Assembly: GCF_024462815.1 (NCBI RefSeq)
Contig: NZ_JANGCG010000017.1
Coordinates: 1-57,983, forward strand
From: Gemmiger formicilis
Lineage (GTDB): Bacteria; Bacillota; Clostridia; Oscillospirales; Ruminococcaceae
Direction: 5' to 3'
Length of the DNA: 57,983 nt
Made by a program: the position numbers and the translations under genes
Part shown: positions 1 through 9,522 of the stretch, piece after piece
How the letters are laid out: every line of letters starts with the position of its first letter
Position numbering within the stretch: position 1 is the stretch's first letter
The notes under the pieces: generated by a model
What the model was told of the DNA's origin: nothing
The model's database searches: none
Seen by the model: only the letters and a program-made list of their open reading frames with translations

Positions 1-846
1 ATCTGATCCTGATATGCCTTTACGGATTTGGCGTAGGCAGCCTCACGCTGATCGGCGGAAGCCTGCGCGGCCTTGCCAGCGGCAATTACGGCGGCTACTC
101 TGGCGTCAGCCTGAGTCTGTGCGGCTTTTCCTGCGGCGATAACGGCAAGGCAGTCTGCATCGGCTTTTGCCTGTGCGGCCCTGGCGGCCTTCAGTATAGC
201 GGCGCTGTCGGCGTCAGCCTTTGCCTTTGCATTTTTAGAGTAGGCATCGACAGAGGCCACATAAGCGGCTTCCTTGGCTGCAATCTGATCCTGATATGCC
301 TTTACGGATTTGGCGTAGGCAGCCTCACGCTGATCGGCGGAAGCCTGCGCGGCCTTGCCAGCGGCAATTACGGCGGCTACTCTGGCGTCAGCCTGAGTCT
401 GTGCGGCTTTTCCTGCGGCGATAACGGCAAGGCAGTCTGCATCGGCTTTTGCCTGTGCGGCATTGGCGGCCTTCAGTATAGCGGCGCTGTCGGCGTCAGC
501 CTTTGCCTTTGCGTTTTTAGAGTAGGCATCGACAGAGGCCACATAAGCGGCTTCCTTGGCTGCAATCTGATCCTGATATGCCTTTACGGATTTGGCGTAG
601 GCAGCCTCACGCTGATCGGCGGAAGCCTGCGCGGCCTTGCCAGCGGCAATTACGGCGGCTACTCTGGCGTCAGCCTGAGTCTGTGCGGCTTTTCCTGCGG
701 CGATAACGGCAAGGCAGTCTGCATCGGCTTTTGCCTGTGCGGCATTGGCGGCCTTCAGTATAGCGGCGCTGTCGGCGTCAGCCTTTGCCTTTGCGTTTTT
801 AGAGTAGGCATCGACAGAGGCCACATAAGCGGCTTCCTTGGCTGCA
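1..846. repeat. Tandem 282-bp repeat inside a coding region
   Basis: Three copies lie head to tail at 1-282, 283-564 and 565-846, with a diverged partial copy from 847 on. Copies two and three look identical. Copy one differs at only about three bases, one change turning an Asn codon into Arg. The period is an exact multiple of three (94 codons), so the repeats keep the reading frame of the minus-strand gene. The array may continue beyond the left edge. Confidence 0.95.
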
Positions 847-965
847 ATCTGCGCCTGATAGGCCTTGACTGAGGCGATGTAATCGCTGTTTGCGTCTGCA
901 AAAACGGGTACAGCGAATGCGGATACCATGCACAGGGAAATGAGAACGGCAAGTAGTTTTTTCAT
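1..965 (-). CDS. Secreted alanine-rich tandem-repeat protein (C-terminal part outside window)
   Basis: The frame opens at an ATG (963-965) preceded by a strong AAGGAGG (974-980) and stays open to the left edge, 321 codons without a stop, so the 3' end is missing. Residues 1-23 form a signal peptide ending VFA, so the product is probably exported. The mature part is made of 94-residue units that are almost identical, rich in Ala, Lys, Asp and Gln, with one Cys per unit. Each unit splits into four 18-residue segments and one of 22 that begin with similar Ala-Ala/Val-Ile patterns. An 18-residue period equals five alpha-helical turns, which suggests one long helix or coiled coil. I recognise no family. 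A role as surface stalk, spacer or adhesin is inference. Confidence 0.85.
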   Translation of the reverse strand, partial: MKKLLAVLISLCMVSAFAVPVFADANSDYIASVKAYQAQIAAKEAAYVASVDAYSKNAKAKADADSAAILKAANAAQAKADADCLAVIAAGKAAQTQADARVAAVIAAGKAAQASADQREAAYAKSVKAYQDQIAAKEAAYVASVDAYSKNAKAKADADSAAILKAANAAQAKADADCLAVIAAGKAAQTQADARVAAVIAAGKAAQASADQREAAYAKSVKAYQDQIAAKEAAYVASVDAYSKNAKAKADADSAAILKAARAAQAKADADCLAVIAAGKAAQTQADARVAAVIAAGKAAQASADQREAAYAKSVKAYQDQ

Positions 966-1038
966 TGTCAATACCTCCTTGAATTTCATGCTGAATAAAG
1001 GGTTTCGGCAGGCTCGTCATTACCTTGCCTGTAACTAT

Positions 1039-1067
1039 AGTATAACAAAAACCCGCGCCAGGTGCAA
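1039..1067 (-). promoter_or_regulatory. Probable promoter of the repeat-protein gene
   Basis: On the minus strand a TATACT (-10, 1044-1039) lies 17 bp from TTGCAC (-35, 1067-1062). The -10 is good and the -35 is poor. The 5' UTR would be about 65 nt. Confidence 0.5.
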
Positions 1068-1331
1068 TAAAAATCGTATTGTCATTCCTACGATTCTTTC
1101 GGACAAAAATTGTGAAATGTGTATAAAAATGTCTAAATTATGGACAAAAGATGCCACTTTGGTGCATTGCATCGGGGAAAGCCGACCGCACCGCTGCCGG
1201 AGGGTCGGCGTGCAGAGCTTTCAAAAAGCAGCCTGCAGTCCGGCGGAAGGCGGCAGAAAGAGGCGGCTGGCTTTGAAAAAATAAAATTCTCCGTATTGCA
1301 CGATTTTTTCAAGATTTTTTTGGCAATACTC
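1068..1331. other. Intergenic stretch between the repeat gene and rpsL
   Basis: No gene is visible here. The only structure I see is a 7-bp inverted repeat, GCCGACC (1181-1187) with GGTCGGC (1203-1209), inside a GC-rich block upstream of the rpsL promoter. Overlapping open frames on both strands have no ribosome-binding sites and no recognisable content. Confidence 0.6.
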
Positions 1332-1360
1332 TTGACATTCCGGTCGGAATACTGTAATAT
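1332..1360 (+). promoter_or_regulatory. rpsL promoter
   Basis: Perfect TTGACA (1332-1337), 17-bp spacer, then TAATAT (1355-1360), preceded by TG. Transcription would start near 1367 and give an ~85-nt leader before rpsL. Confidence 0.85.
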
Positions 1361-1450
1361 AATCATTGCGTGAGTTGCGGGGAATAGTGCGGCCAATCGG
1401 CCGAACAAGCCGCAAAAAGCGCGTGAATAAGTGAAGAAAGGAGAAAAGAA

Positions 1451-1876
1451 ATGCCTACTTTTAACCAGCTCGTGCGCAAAGGCCGTGAGGTCCTGGTCAA
1501 AAAGAGCACTGCACCCGCCCTTCTGAAGAGCTACAACTCCCAGAAAAAGGAGTACACCAACCTCAACAGCCCGCAGAAGCGTGGTGTCTGCACTGCTGTG
1601 CGTACCATGACCCCCAAGAAGCCTAACTCTGCTCTGCGTAAAGTTGCCCGTGTCCGCCTGACGAATGGTATCGAGGTCACCTCTTACATTCCCGGTATCG
1701 GCCATAACCTGCAGGAGCACAGCGTTGTTCTGATCCGTGGCGGCCGTGTCAAGGATCTGCCCGGTGTCCGTTACCACATCATCCGTGGTACTCTGGATAC
1801 TCAGGGTGTTGCGAACCGTAACCAGGCCCGCAGCAAATACGGTGCTAAGCGCCCCAAGGCCGGTGCCAAGAAGTAA
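1451..1876 (+). CDS. rpsL: 30S ribosomal protein S12
   Basis: 141 residues, the usual length for S12. It begins [12 protein letters not shown] and contains the decoding-centre segment [12 protein letters not shown] that lines the A site, and the [12 protein letters not shown] and [10 protein letters not shown] blocks. The start is preceded by AAGGAG at the usual distance. It opens a str-type cluster with rpsG and fusA downstream. rpoB/rpoC are not in the window, and the gene has its own promoter. The lysine in the PKKPNS loop, where streptomycin-resistance changes usually occur, is the ordinary residue. Confidence 0.98.
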   Translation: MPTFNQLVRKGREVLVKKSTAPALLKSYNSQKKEYTNLNSPQKRGVCTAVRTMTPKKPNSALRKVARVRLTNGIEVTSYIPGIGHNLQEHSVVLIRGGRVKDLPGVRYHIIRGTLDTQGVANRNQARSKYGAKRPKAGAKK

Positions 1877-1986
1877 GGAAACATCTTTTCGCCATAAAAT
1901 AGGCCAACGCCTTTTTTGTGGCACAACGGGAGTTTCTTAACTTTCGAGTACCGATGATATCATTCTATGTGAAGGAGGGAAGAAAG

Positions 1987-2457
1987 ATGCCCAGAAGAGG
2001 TAATGTCGCGAAACGCGAAGTTCTGGCCGATCCTATTTACAATTCCAAGGTTGTCACCCGTCTGGTCAACTACATCATGCTGGATGGCAAGAAAGGTGTT
2101 GCTCAGGAGATCGTTTACGATGCATTCAACATCGTGAAGGAGAAGACCGGCAACGACCCGCTCGAGATGTTCGAGAAGGCTATGGAGAACATCATGCCTA
2201 ACCTCGAGTGCAAGACCCGCCGTGTCGGCGGTGCTAACTACCAGGTTCCCCTGGAGGTCAGCCCTGCCCGCCGCGAGACCCTCGGCCTGCGTTGGCTGAC
2301 TGCTTACAGCCGCGCCCGTGGCGAGAAGACCATGTCTGCTCGTCTGGCTGCTGAAATCATCGACGCCACCAACGGTGTCGGCGGTTCTGTCAAGAAGCGC
2401 GAGGATACGCACAAGATGGCCGAGGCCAACAAGGCTTTTGCCCACTATCGTTATTGA
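1987..2457 (+). CDS. rpsG: 30S ribosomal protein S7
   Basis: 156 residues, the usual bacterial length, starting [11 protein letters not shown]. An upstream in-frame start at 1918 exists, but the AAGGAGGG just before 1987 and family alignment fix the start here. S7 initiates assembly of the 30S head by binding 16S rRNA near the E site, and in other bacteria it represses its own operon. It is 110 bp from rpsL and 24 bp from fusA. No terminator lies between, so the three genes are probably co-transcribed. Confidence 0.97.
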   Translation: MPRRGNVAKREVLADPIYNSKVVTRLVNYIMLDGKKGVAQEIVYDAFNIVKEKTGNDPLEMFEKAMENIMPNLECKTRRVGGANYQVPLEVSPARRETLGLRWLTAYSRARGEKTMSARLAAEIIDATNGVGGSVKKREDTHKMAEANKAFAHYRY

Positions 2458-2481
2458 TTCGCTGTCGAGGAGGTTTAAGCC

Positions 2482-4608
<2,127 letters not shown>

Positions 4609-4637
4609 TTTATTAAGTCATACTTCATAAATTATAC

Positions 4638-4666
4638 TTGCATTTTCTCTTTAAATTTTGTATGAT
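4638..4666 (+). promoter_or_regulatory. tuf promoter
   Basis: TTGCAT (4638-4643), 17-bp spacer, TATGAT (4661-4666) in the 109-bp fusA-tuf gap, so tuf can be expressed independently of the ribosomal genes. No terminator is visible after fusA. Confidence 0.8.
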
Positions 4667-4717
4667 AGTCTTACGCAAAGACTACCAATATGTTTTAATT
4701 AAAGGAGGACACTTCCA

Positions 4718-5923
4718 ATGGCTGAAAAGGAAAAATTTGACCGCTCTTTGGAGCACGTCAACATTGGTACCATTGGTCACGTTGACCATGGTAAGACTAC
4801 CCTGACCGCTGCCATCACCAAGACTCTGGCTCTGAAGGGCGACGCCGACTTCATGGATTACTCCAGCATCGACAAGGCTCCCGAGGAGAAGGCTCGTGGC
4901 ATCACGATTAACACTGCTCACGTTGAGTACCACACCGAGAAGCGTCACTACGCCCACGTTGACTGCCCGGGCCATGCTGACTACATCAAGAACATGATCA
5001 CTGGTGCTGCTCAGATGGACGGCGCTATCCTGGTCGTTGCTGCTACCGATGGTCCCATGCCCCAGACTCGTGAGCACATCCTGCTCGCCCGTCAGGTTGG
5101 CGTGCCCAAGATCGTTGTCTTCATGAACAAGTGCGACATGGTCGACGACGAGGAGCTGCTGGATCTGGTCGAGATGGAGATCCGTGAGCTGCTGAACGAG
5201 TACGACTTCGATGGCGACAACACCCCCATCATCCGTGGTTCTGCTCTGAAGGCTCTGGAGTCCACCAGCACCGATCCAAACGCCCCCGAGTACAAGTGCA
5301 TTTGGGAGCTGATGGACGCTGTTGACAGCTACATCCCCACTCCTGACCGTGCTGCTGACAAGCCCTTCCTGATGCCCGTTGAGGACGTCATGACCATTTC
5401 TGGCCGTGGCACCGTCGCCACCGGTCGTGTCGAGCGTGGTACTGCCCATGTCGGCGACCAGATGGAAATCGTCGGTCTCAAGGAAGAGAAGATGACCACC
5501 ACCATCACCGGCCTCGAGATGTTCCGCAAGAGCCTGGAGTTCGCTCAGGCTGGCGATAACATCGGTGCCCTGCTGCGTGGCGTTGACCGTGACCAGATCG
5601 AGCGTGGCCAGTGCCTGTGCCAGCCCGGTTCTGTTCATCCCCACACCACCTTCGATGGCCACGTTTACGTCCTGAAGAAGGAAGAGGGCGGCCGTCATAC
5701 CCCGTTCTTCAACAACTATCGTCCTCAGTTCTACTTCCGTACCACCGACGTTACCGGCATCATCACCCTGCCCGAGGGCACTGAGATGTGCATGCCCGGC
5801 GACAACGTTGATATGCACGTTGAGCTGATCACCCCCGTTGCTATGGAAGAGGGCCTGCGTTTCGCTATCCGCGAGGGTGGCCACACCGTCGGTTCCGGCG
5901 TTGTTTCCAAGATCGAGAAGTAA
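4718..5923 (+). CDS. tuf: Elongation factor Tu
   Basis: 401 residues. EF-Tu carries aminoacyl-tRNA to the ribosomal A site as a GTP complex. GHVDHGKT (residues 19-26), DCPGH (about 82-86), NKCD (about 137-140) and the SALKALE loop define the G domain. Domains II and III follow with [13 protein letters not shown] and the tRNA-binding [16 protein letters not shown] region. It starts after AAGGAGG with a 9-nt spacer. It has its own promoter and is closed by two tandem terminators. Codon use is strongly biased, as expected for the most abundant protein of the cell. Confidence 0.98.
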   Translation: MAEKEKFDRSLEHVNIGTIGHVDHGKTTLTAAITKTLALKGDADFMDYSSIDKAPEEKARGITINTAHVEYHTEKRHYAHVDCPGHADYIKNMITGAAQMDGAILVVAATDGPMPQTREHILLARQVGVPKIVVFMNKCDMVDDEELLDLVEMEIRELLNEYDFDGDNTPIIRGSALKALESTSTDPNAPEYKCIWELMDAVDSYIPTPDRAADKPFLMPVEDVMTISGRGTVATGRVERGTAHVGDQMEIVGLKEEKMTTTITGLEMFRKSLEFAQAGDNIGALLRGVDRDQIERGQCLCQPGSVHPHTTFDGHVYVLKKEEGGRHTPFFNNYRPQFYFRTTDVTGIITLPEGTEMCMPGDNVDMHVELITPVAMEEGLRFAIREGGHTVGSGVVSKIEK

Positions 5924-5947
5924 TTTCTTGCTCTGATAAGCAATACT

Positions 5948-5980
5948 AAGGGCGCTGTCCGCAAGGGCAGCGCCCTTTTT
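5948..5980 (+). terminator. tuf terminator 1
   Basis: Perfect 10-bp stem AAGGGCGCTG / CAGCGCCCTT, extended inward by further pairs closed by a GCAA tetraloop, then five Ts. Confidence 0.93.
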
Positions 5981-5986
5981 GTATAT

Positions 5987-6030
5987 CCGCCGCATTTGTG
6001 CATCCTTCACAAATGCGGCGGGATTTTTTT
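5987..6030 (+). terminator. tuf terminator 2
   Basis: Perfect 14-bp stem (5987-6000 with 6008-6021), 7-nt loop, then seven Ts. It lies only six bases after the first terminator and backs it up. Confidence 0.88.
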
Positions 6031-6064
6031 GCAGAAAAAGTCGAAGCAAAGCCTATATACCCAA

Positions 6065-6095
6065 TTACAAACAGGGTAAATGGGTGTATTATACT
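6065..6095 (+). promoter_or_regulatory. Promoter of the cysteine-leader transcript
   Basis: A TATACT (-10, 6090-6095) lies 50 bp before the leader ORF. The best -35 is TTACAA (6065-6070) with a 19-bp spacer, which is weak and suggests activator dependence. Inverted TATACCCA (6056-6063) and TGGGTGTA (6081-6088) flank the -35 and could be an operator. This last point is inference. Confidence 0.5.
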
Positions 6096-6144
6096 GTCAT
6101 CGGGTTTGAACAAAACAAACCAAAGCCAGATAGGGGAAACCACC

Positions 6145-6222
6145 ATGTGTAACGTGTGCTGTTGTCGTATGTGCTGTCACCGGCCATGGTCTATGGCGCG
6201 CCTTGTCGCGTCTGTGTGTTGA
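6145..6222 (+). CDS. Cysteine-rich leader peptide (attenuator uORF)
   Basis: A 25-codon ORF starting MCNVCCCRMCCHRPWS, with six Cys among the first eleven residues and a seventh at the end. AGGGGA stands 7 nt upstream. A promoter lies before it and an intrinsic terminator starts 15 nt after its stop. The first codons of an amino-acid ABC permease follow. This is the arrangement of a ribosome-mediated attenuator: stalling at Cys codons when Cys-tRNA is scarce would prevent terminator folding. Poly-Cys leader peptides in front of sulfur genes are known in other bacteria. The specific mechanism here is inferred from layout. The operon it should control has been lost (see the next entries). Confidence 0.75.
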   Translation: MCNVCCCRMCCHRPWSMARLVASVC

Positions 6223-6237
6223 ATCGCACCGCCTTGT

Positions 6238-6270
6238 CCGGGAGCTTTTTGAAAGGCCCCGGCTTTTTTT
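6238..6270 (+). terminator. Attenuator terminator after the Cys leader
   Basis: CCGGG-GC-TTT pairs with AAA-GC-CCCGG (6238-6248 with 6252-6262; one bulged base on each side, tight loop), followed by seven Ts (6264-6270). It lies between the leader peptide and the permease start, where a transcription attenuator is expected. Confidence 0.8.
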
Positions 6271-6314
6271 GTAGCCAAATTTGTTCGTAACCCGATAGGG
6301 AAGGGGAGACTTTT

Positions 6315-6437
6315 GTGGATTGGAATGTGATCGCACAGTATCTGCCGCTGTATGAAAAGGCCGCGTGGTTGACCCTGCGGCTGGGGCTGGCGGGGATTGC
6401 ACTGGCAATCGTCACCGGCCTGACCTGTGCGAGGTAC
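6315..6437 (+). pseudogene. Truncated amino-acid ABC transporter permease (N-terminal fragment)
   Basis: A GTG start after AAGGGGA opens a frame beginning MDWNVIAQYLPLYEKAAW and continuing through LTLRLGLAGIALAIVTGLTC. This is the N-terminus and first membrane helix of HisM/GlnP-type amino-acid permeases. Homology stops after about 40 codons, where the frame runs into the terminator hairpin of the opposing pectin operon at 6438. The rest of the permease, the ATPase and the binding protein are absent. With the cysteine leader upstream, the lost operon was probably a cystine/cysteine importer. The continuing open frame to 7649 is only antisense to the pectinesterase gene. Confidence 0.75.
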
Positions 6438-6473
6438 AATAAAAGGCAGACCGGAAACGGCCTGCCTTTTATT
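6438..6473 (-). terminator. Bidirectional terminator at the pectin operon end
   Basis: Twelve-bp stem AATAAAAGGCAG / CTGCCTTTTATT, one A/C mismatch, three more pairs and a GAAA loop. T-rich on both strands, so it should end the minus-strand pectin operon and also stop anything coming through the truncated permease. Confidence 0.88.
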
Positions 6474-6554
6474 GTTGAAGATGATGCGAGTGCTACCCGC
6501 CAAATACCGTTTGAGGGTAACCTGCGGGCCGAGCATGCCCGGCCTCTACAGGGC

Positions 6555-7529
6555 TTATGCCAAGCCAAACTCCGCGCGGACGCGGGCCAGCATTTCGCGC
6601 TGGGCGTTGGCCGCGGCGTCGTTGTCCACACTGCCGAAGGCGCGCTGCGGGGCGCTGCCGGGGCCGGTGGAACCGTGCTCACCGAAGCGGGCGGTCTTTT
6701 CGTTCTCGGCATTGTTCCAGTTGTTCCAGCCGTCGGCACAGACCTCCTCGCTCAAAGTGCAGTCCAACCAGTAGCAGGCACCGTCAGCCCGCCAGGGACG
6801 GCCCAAGTAGACGCTGCCGCGCGCGGCGCTTCCCTGTACGGTGCAGTTCACAAAGAGGTAACCGGGCTTGCCTGCGGGCGTGCTGGGGGCGGTGATGTAG
6901 CAGGTGTCGGTGGTGTGGTGCCACGGCTCAATGCGGCAGTGGTCAAACACGGCGTTTGCGCCGCCAAAGATGAAATCAATGTTGCCGCGGATTGTGCAGT
7001 TCTTGTAATACTGCACGGTGTCCAGCCGGGGGGCGTTCTCCCGCGGGCCGCGGAAGCCGTTCTTCTCGCGCTCCTGCAGGGGCAGGGGAGCGGTGAACAG
7101 GGTGTCCTGATTGCCGTAGAGGTTCACGTCCTCCATCAGCACGCGGCTGGCGTCGGCGTAGACGGCCACGGCCTGCCCGACCTTGGCACCGTCTCCGGCG
7201 TTGTTCTGGACGGTCAGATTGCGTACAACAGCCTTGCCGCCGCCCAGAAACAGCGTTTGGCTGCGGAAAGTGCCGGTCTTGGCCTCGCCCGGCCATGGGT
7301 CACGGCCGCCCACAGAGGCGGTAATCACGGTGGCGTTGCGGTACTCGCCCTCGATGATGTAGTCGGCCAGCTCGATGAAGGGGCGTTCCTCGTAGATGCC
7401 GTGACGGATGAAAAACCGTACAGGCTCTTCCGGCGCGTCGGCGCAGGCGGCTACAGCCTCTGTCAGCGTGCGGTAATCGCCCTTGCCGCCCTCATCAATG
7501 ACCAGCGTTTTGCGCTCTGCTTCTGCCAT
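6555..7529 (-). CDS. Pectin methylesterase, carbohydrate esterase family 8, cytoplasmic
   Basis: 324 residues. It removes methyl esters from galacturonate units, making methanol and free acid. The right-handed beta-helix family is shown by GQAVAVYADASR, GNQDTLF with Asp142, GNIDFIFGGANAVFDHC with Asp185, and LGRPWR with Arg244, the catalytic set of CE8. There is no signal peptide, so it should act on imported oligogalacturonides, not on polymer. It is the last gene of the GH28-GH105-epimerase-CE8 operon; its ATG overlaps the stop of the epimerase gene (TGATG). The 81 bp after its stop hold only the bidirectional terminator. Confidence 0.9.
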   Translation of the reverse strand: MAEAERKTLVIDEGGKGDYRTLTEAVAACADAPEEPVRFFIRHGIYEERPFIELADYIIEGEYRNATVITASVGGRDPWPGEAKTGTFRSQTLFLGGGKAVVRNLTVQNNAGDGAKVGQAVAVYADASRVLMEDVNLYGNQDTLFTAPLPLQEREKNGFRGPRENAPRLDTVQYYKNCTIRGNIDFIFGGANAVFDHCRIEPWHHTTDTCYITAPSTPAGKPGYLFVNCTVQGSAARGSVYLGRPWRADGACYWLDCTLSEEVCADGWNNWNNAENEKTARFGEHGSTGPGSAPQRAFGSVDNDAAANAQREMLARVRAEFGLA

Positions 7530-8356
7530 CAGAAAAATCTCCTCATAAATGCAATGTCACTGGCAGCGCGGGCCGGTACGGCCTCCTCGCGCAGCACAGG
7601 CAGAACCTCCTGCGGCAGCTGGCGCAGCATGGCAAACGCCCCGGCGTAATCCGTCAGGCTGTCCTCCAGACTGGTGTGCAGCAGGCTGCCGTCCGGGTTG
7701 AACGCCTGCCCCTTGAAATGCACAGCCACGATTTTATCGCCCACCAGCTCACCGATATCATTCCAGATACGGTCCTGCGCGTTGACGTTGTCAGCGTCCA
7801 CAAGGTTGCTCAGGTCGAAGATAACCTTCAGATTCGGGCTGCGCATCGTGTCCAGAATGTGCCGTGTGGCGGCGGCGGAGTTCATGCTGTGATAGGTCAC
7901 GGGCTCCACGCCCACGGTCACGCCCAGTTCCTCGGCAACCGGCAGAATCTCGGCCAGACTGCGGCAGAGCAGCTCCTGTGCCTCCTCGCGGGTGGTGCCC
8001 GCAGGCTGGTCGCACATCTTGGTGGTTTCGGTGCCGATGCAGCCGGCGCCCAGCGCCTTGCAGACAGCCAGCTGGCTCTTGAAGTCGGCTACGTTCTGCA
8101 GGCGTCGCGCATCATTGATGGCAAGTTCCACATAGGTGCCCAGCACGGCAACCTGAATGTTGTGGGCCTTTTCGGCGGCGATGGTGTCATTGACCAGCGC
8201 CTCGGTTATGTCCGCGTAGCTTTTTACGGTCGGCACACATTTTTTGTAGGCCAGCTGCACGGCGGCAAAGCCATCGGCAGACACACGCGCAAACAGCTCG
8301 TCCGGCGTGCCTTTGCCGTAGTCATGCAGGCGGGCTCCCACGATAAATTTTGGCAT
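7529..8356 (-). CDS. Sugar phosphate isomerase/epimerase-like TIM-barrel protein
   Basis: 275 residues of the xylose-isomerase-like/AP-endonuclease-2 superfamily. Putative metal ligands are spread along the barrel: Glu in VGVEPVTYHSM, Asp in VIFDLSN, His in VAVHFKG and Glu in VLREE. The substrate cannot be read from sequence. Its place between GH105 and pectinesterase points to an unsaturated uronate or ketouronate product of pectin breakdown, the step done by KduI or a similar isomerase elsewhere. That assignment is inference. Spacing is tight: 11 bp after GH105 and a one-base overlap with CE8. Confidence 0.75.
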   Translation of the reverse strand: MPKFIVGARLHDYGKGTPDELFARVSADGFAAVQLAYKKCVPTVKSYADITEALVNDTIAAEKAHNIQVAVLGTYVELAINDARRLQNVADFKSQLAVCKALGAGCIGTETTKMCDQPAGTTREEAQELLCRSLAEILPVAEELGVTVGVEPVTYHSMNSAAATRHILDTMRSPNLKVIFDLSNLVDADNVNAQDRIWNDIGELVGDKIVAVHFKGQAFNPDGSLLHTSLEDSLTDYAGAFAMLRQLPQEVLPVLREEAVPARAASDIAFMRRFF

Positions 8357-8367
8357 AACGGCCTCCT

Positions 8368-9519
8368 TTACTTCTTCTGTGCGGCCAGAATCTCGGTGTA
8401 AGCCAGCAGCAGCGGGCCTACGCCTTTGGCATCGTTCTCGACAATAGGCTCACTGAAATAGTAGGCCAGACTGCCATCGCGGCGGGTAGCACCGCCTAAG
8501 CCTGCCACAAGGCAGATACCGCCCAGCTGCAGTGCGCCGTCAGCGCCGACGCCCAGATGGCGGTCACAGGTGCCGTAGAAGGCCTTCTCGCCATAGGCGG
8601 CGTACCGCTTGGGCAGATAGCCCAGACGCACGGCTTTGAGCACCGCATAGGCAAACAGCGCGCTGCCGGAGGTTTCCAGATAGTTGCCCGCTACGCCCGC
8701 CTTGTCAATAACCTGCCAGAACATACCGCTTTCCTCGTCCTGGAAGGCAAGCATGGCATCCACGGCGTCCTTCAGCATCGACATAATGGCGCGGTACTCG
8801 TAATAAAGCATATTGTCCATGCGCTCCAGCACGTCCACCATCGCCACAAGGAACCAGCCCATGGCGCGCAGCCAGAAGTTGGCGCTGCAGCCGGTCTCGG
8901 GGCTGGCCCAGTACATCTCGCGGCTCTCATCGTAGCCGTGGTAGTACAGGCCGGTTTTGGCGTCCTTCATATGCTTCTGGATGTTCATAAACTGCTTGTA
9001 GCTGTCAATGCAGCCGTGCATCTCATTGCAGCGGGTCTCATACTCCATATAGAAGGGCTGTGCCATATAGGTGCCGTCCAGCCAGACCTGATTGGGGTAA
9101 ATCTTCTTGTGCCAGAAGTTGCCCTCTTTGGTGCGGGGCTGGGTTTCCAGCTGGCCGCGGATGGTCTCAATCGCGTCACGGTAGCGCTGGTCGCCGGTCA
9201 GGTCATACAGGGTGAACAGGTTCTTGCCCTGATTGACGTTGTCCAGATTGTATTCGGCGGGGTCATAGGTCTCAATGACGCCGTTGTCCTTGACAAAATA
9301 GTCAAGAAAATTCTTGGAAAAGGTCAGGAATTTCTCGTCCCCGGTGGTCTTGTACAGGCTCAGGCAGGCGGTAATCATGCAGCCGTCAATGTAGTTCCAC
9401 TTGTTGGGCTTGCCGCTGCGCACCTTTTCAATGTTCCACAGCGGGGCCTCGGCGGTGGAGCCTGCAATCAGGTAATCCACATAATGGCCCAGCGTAGTCA
9501 GGATCTCTTCATGGGTCAT
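8368..9519 (-). CDS. Unsaturated rhamnogalacturonyl hydrolase, glycoside hydrolase family 105
   Basis: 383 residues, normal for GH105 (YteR/RhiN type). The enzyme hydrates and cleaves the 4,5-unsaturated uronic acid from the non-reducing end of pectin disaccharides. The (alpha/alpha)6 barrel signature YPNQVWLDGTYMAQPF carries the catalytic Asp148, and GCSANFWLRAMGWFLVAMVD is also typical. No signal peptide, so it is cytosolic. Unsaturated substrates require a pectate or rhamnogalacturonan lyase, which is not in this window. They may come from a lyase elsewhere in the genome or from other community members. Confidence 0.92.
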   Translation of the reverse strand: MTHEEILTTLGHYVDYLIAGSTAEAPLWNIEKVRSGKPNKWNYIDGCMITACLSLYKTTGDEKFLTFSKNFLDYFVKDNGVIETYDPAEYNLDNVNQGKNLFTLYDLTGDQRYRDAIETIRGQLETQPRTKEGNFWHKKIYPNQVWLDGTYMAQPFYMEYETRCNEMHGCIDSYKQFMNIQKHMKDAKTGLYYHGYDESREMYWASPETGCSANFWLRAMGWFLVAMVDVLERMDNMLYYEYRAIMSMLKDAVDAMLAFQDEESGMFWQVIDKAGVAGNYLETSGSALFAYAVLKAVRLGYLPKRYAAYGEKAFYGTCDRHLGVGADGALQLGGICLVAGLGGATRRDGSLAYYFSEPIVENDAKGVGPLLLAYTEILAAQKK

Positions 9520-9522
9520 GGT

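Noticed and set aside
1..846. CRISPR-like array
   Set aside because: The unit is 282 bp with no spacers, keeps the reading frame and encodes an exported protein. No cas genes are present.
928..1415. Several 60-120 codon frames on both strands upstream of rpsL
   Set aside because: They cross promoters of both flanking genes, lack ribosome-binding sites and have no recognisable content.
6438..7649. Continuation of the truncated permease frame to 7649
   Set aside because: After codon ~41 the protein sequence has no transporter character and is antisense to the pectinesterase gene. It crosses a strong terminator.
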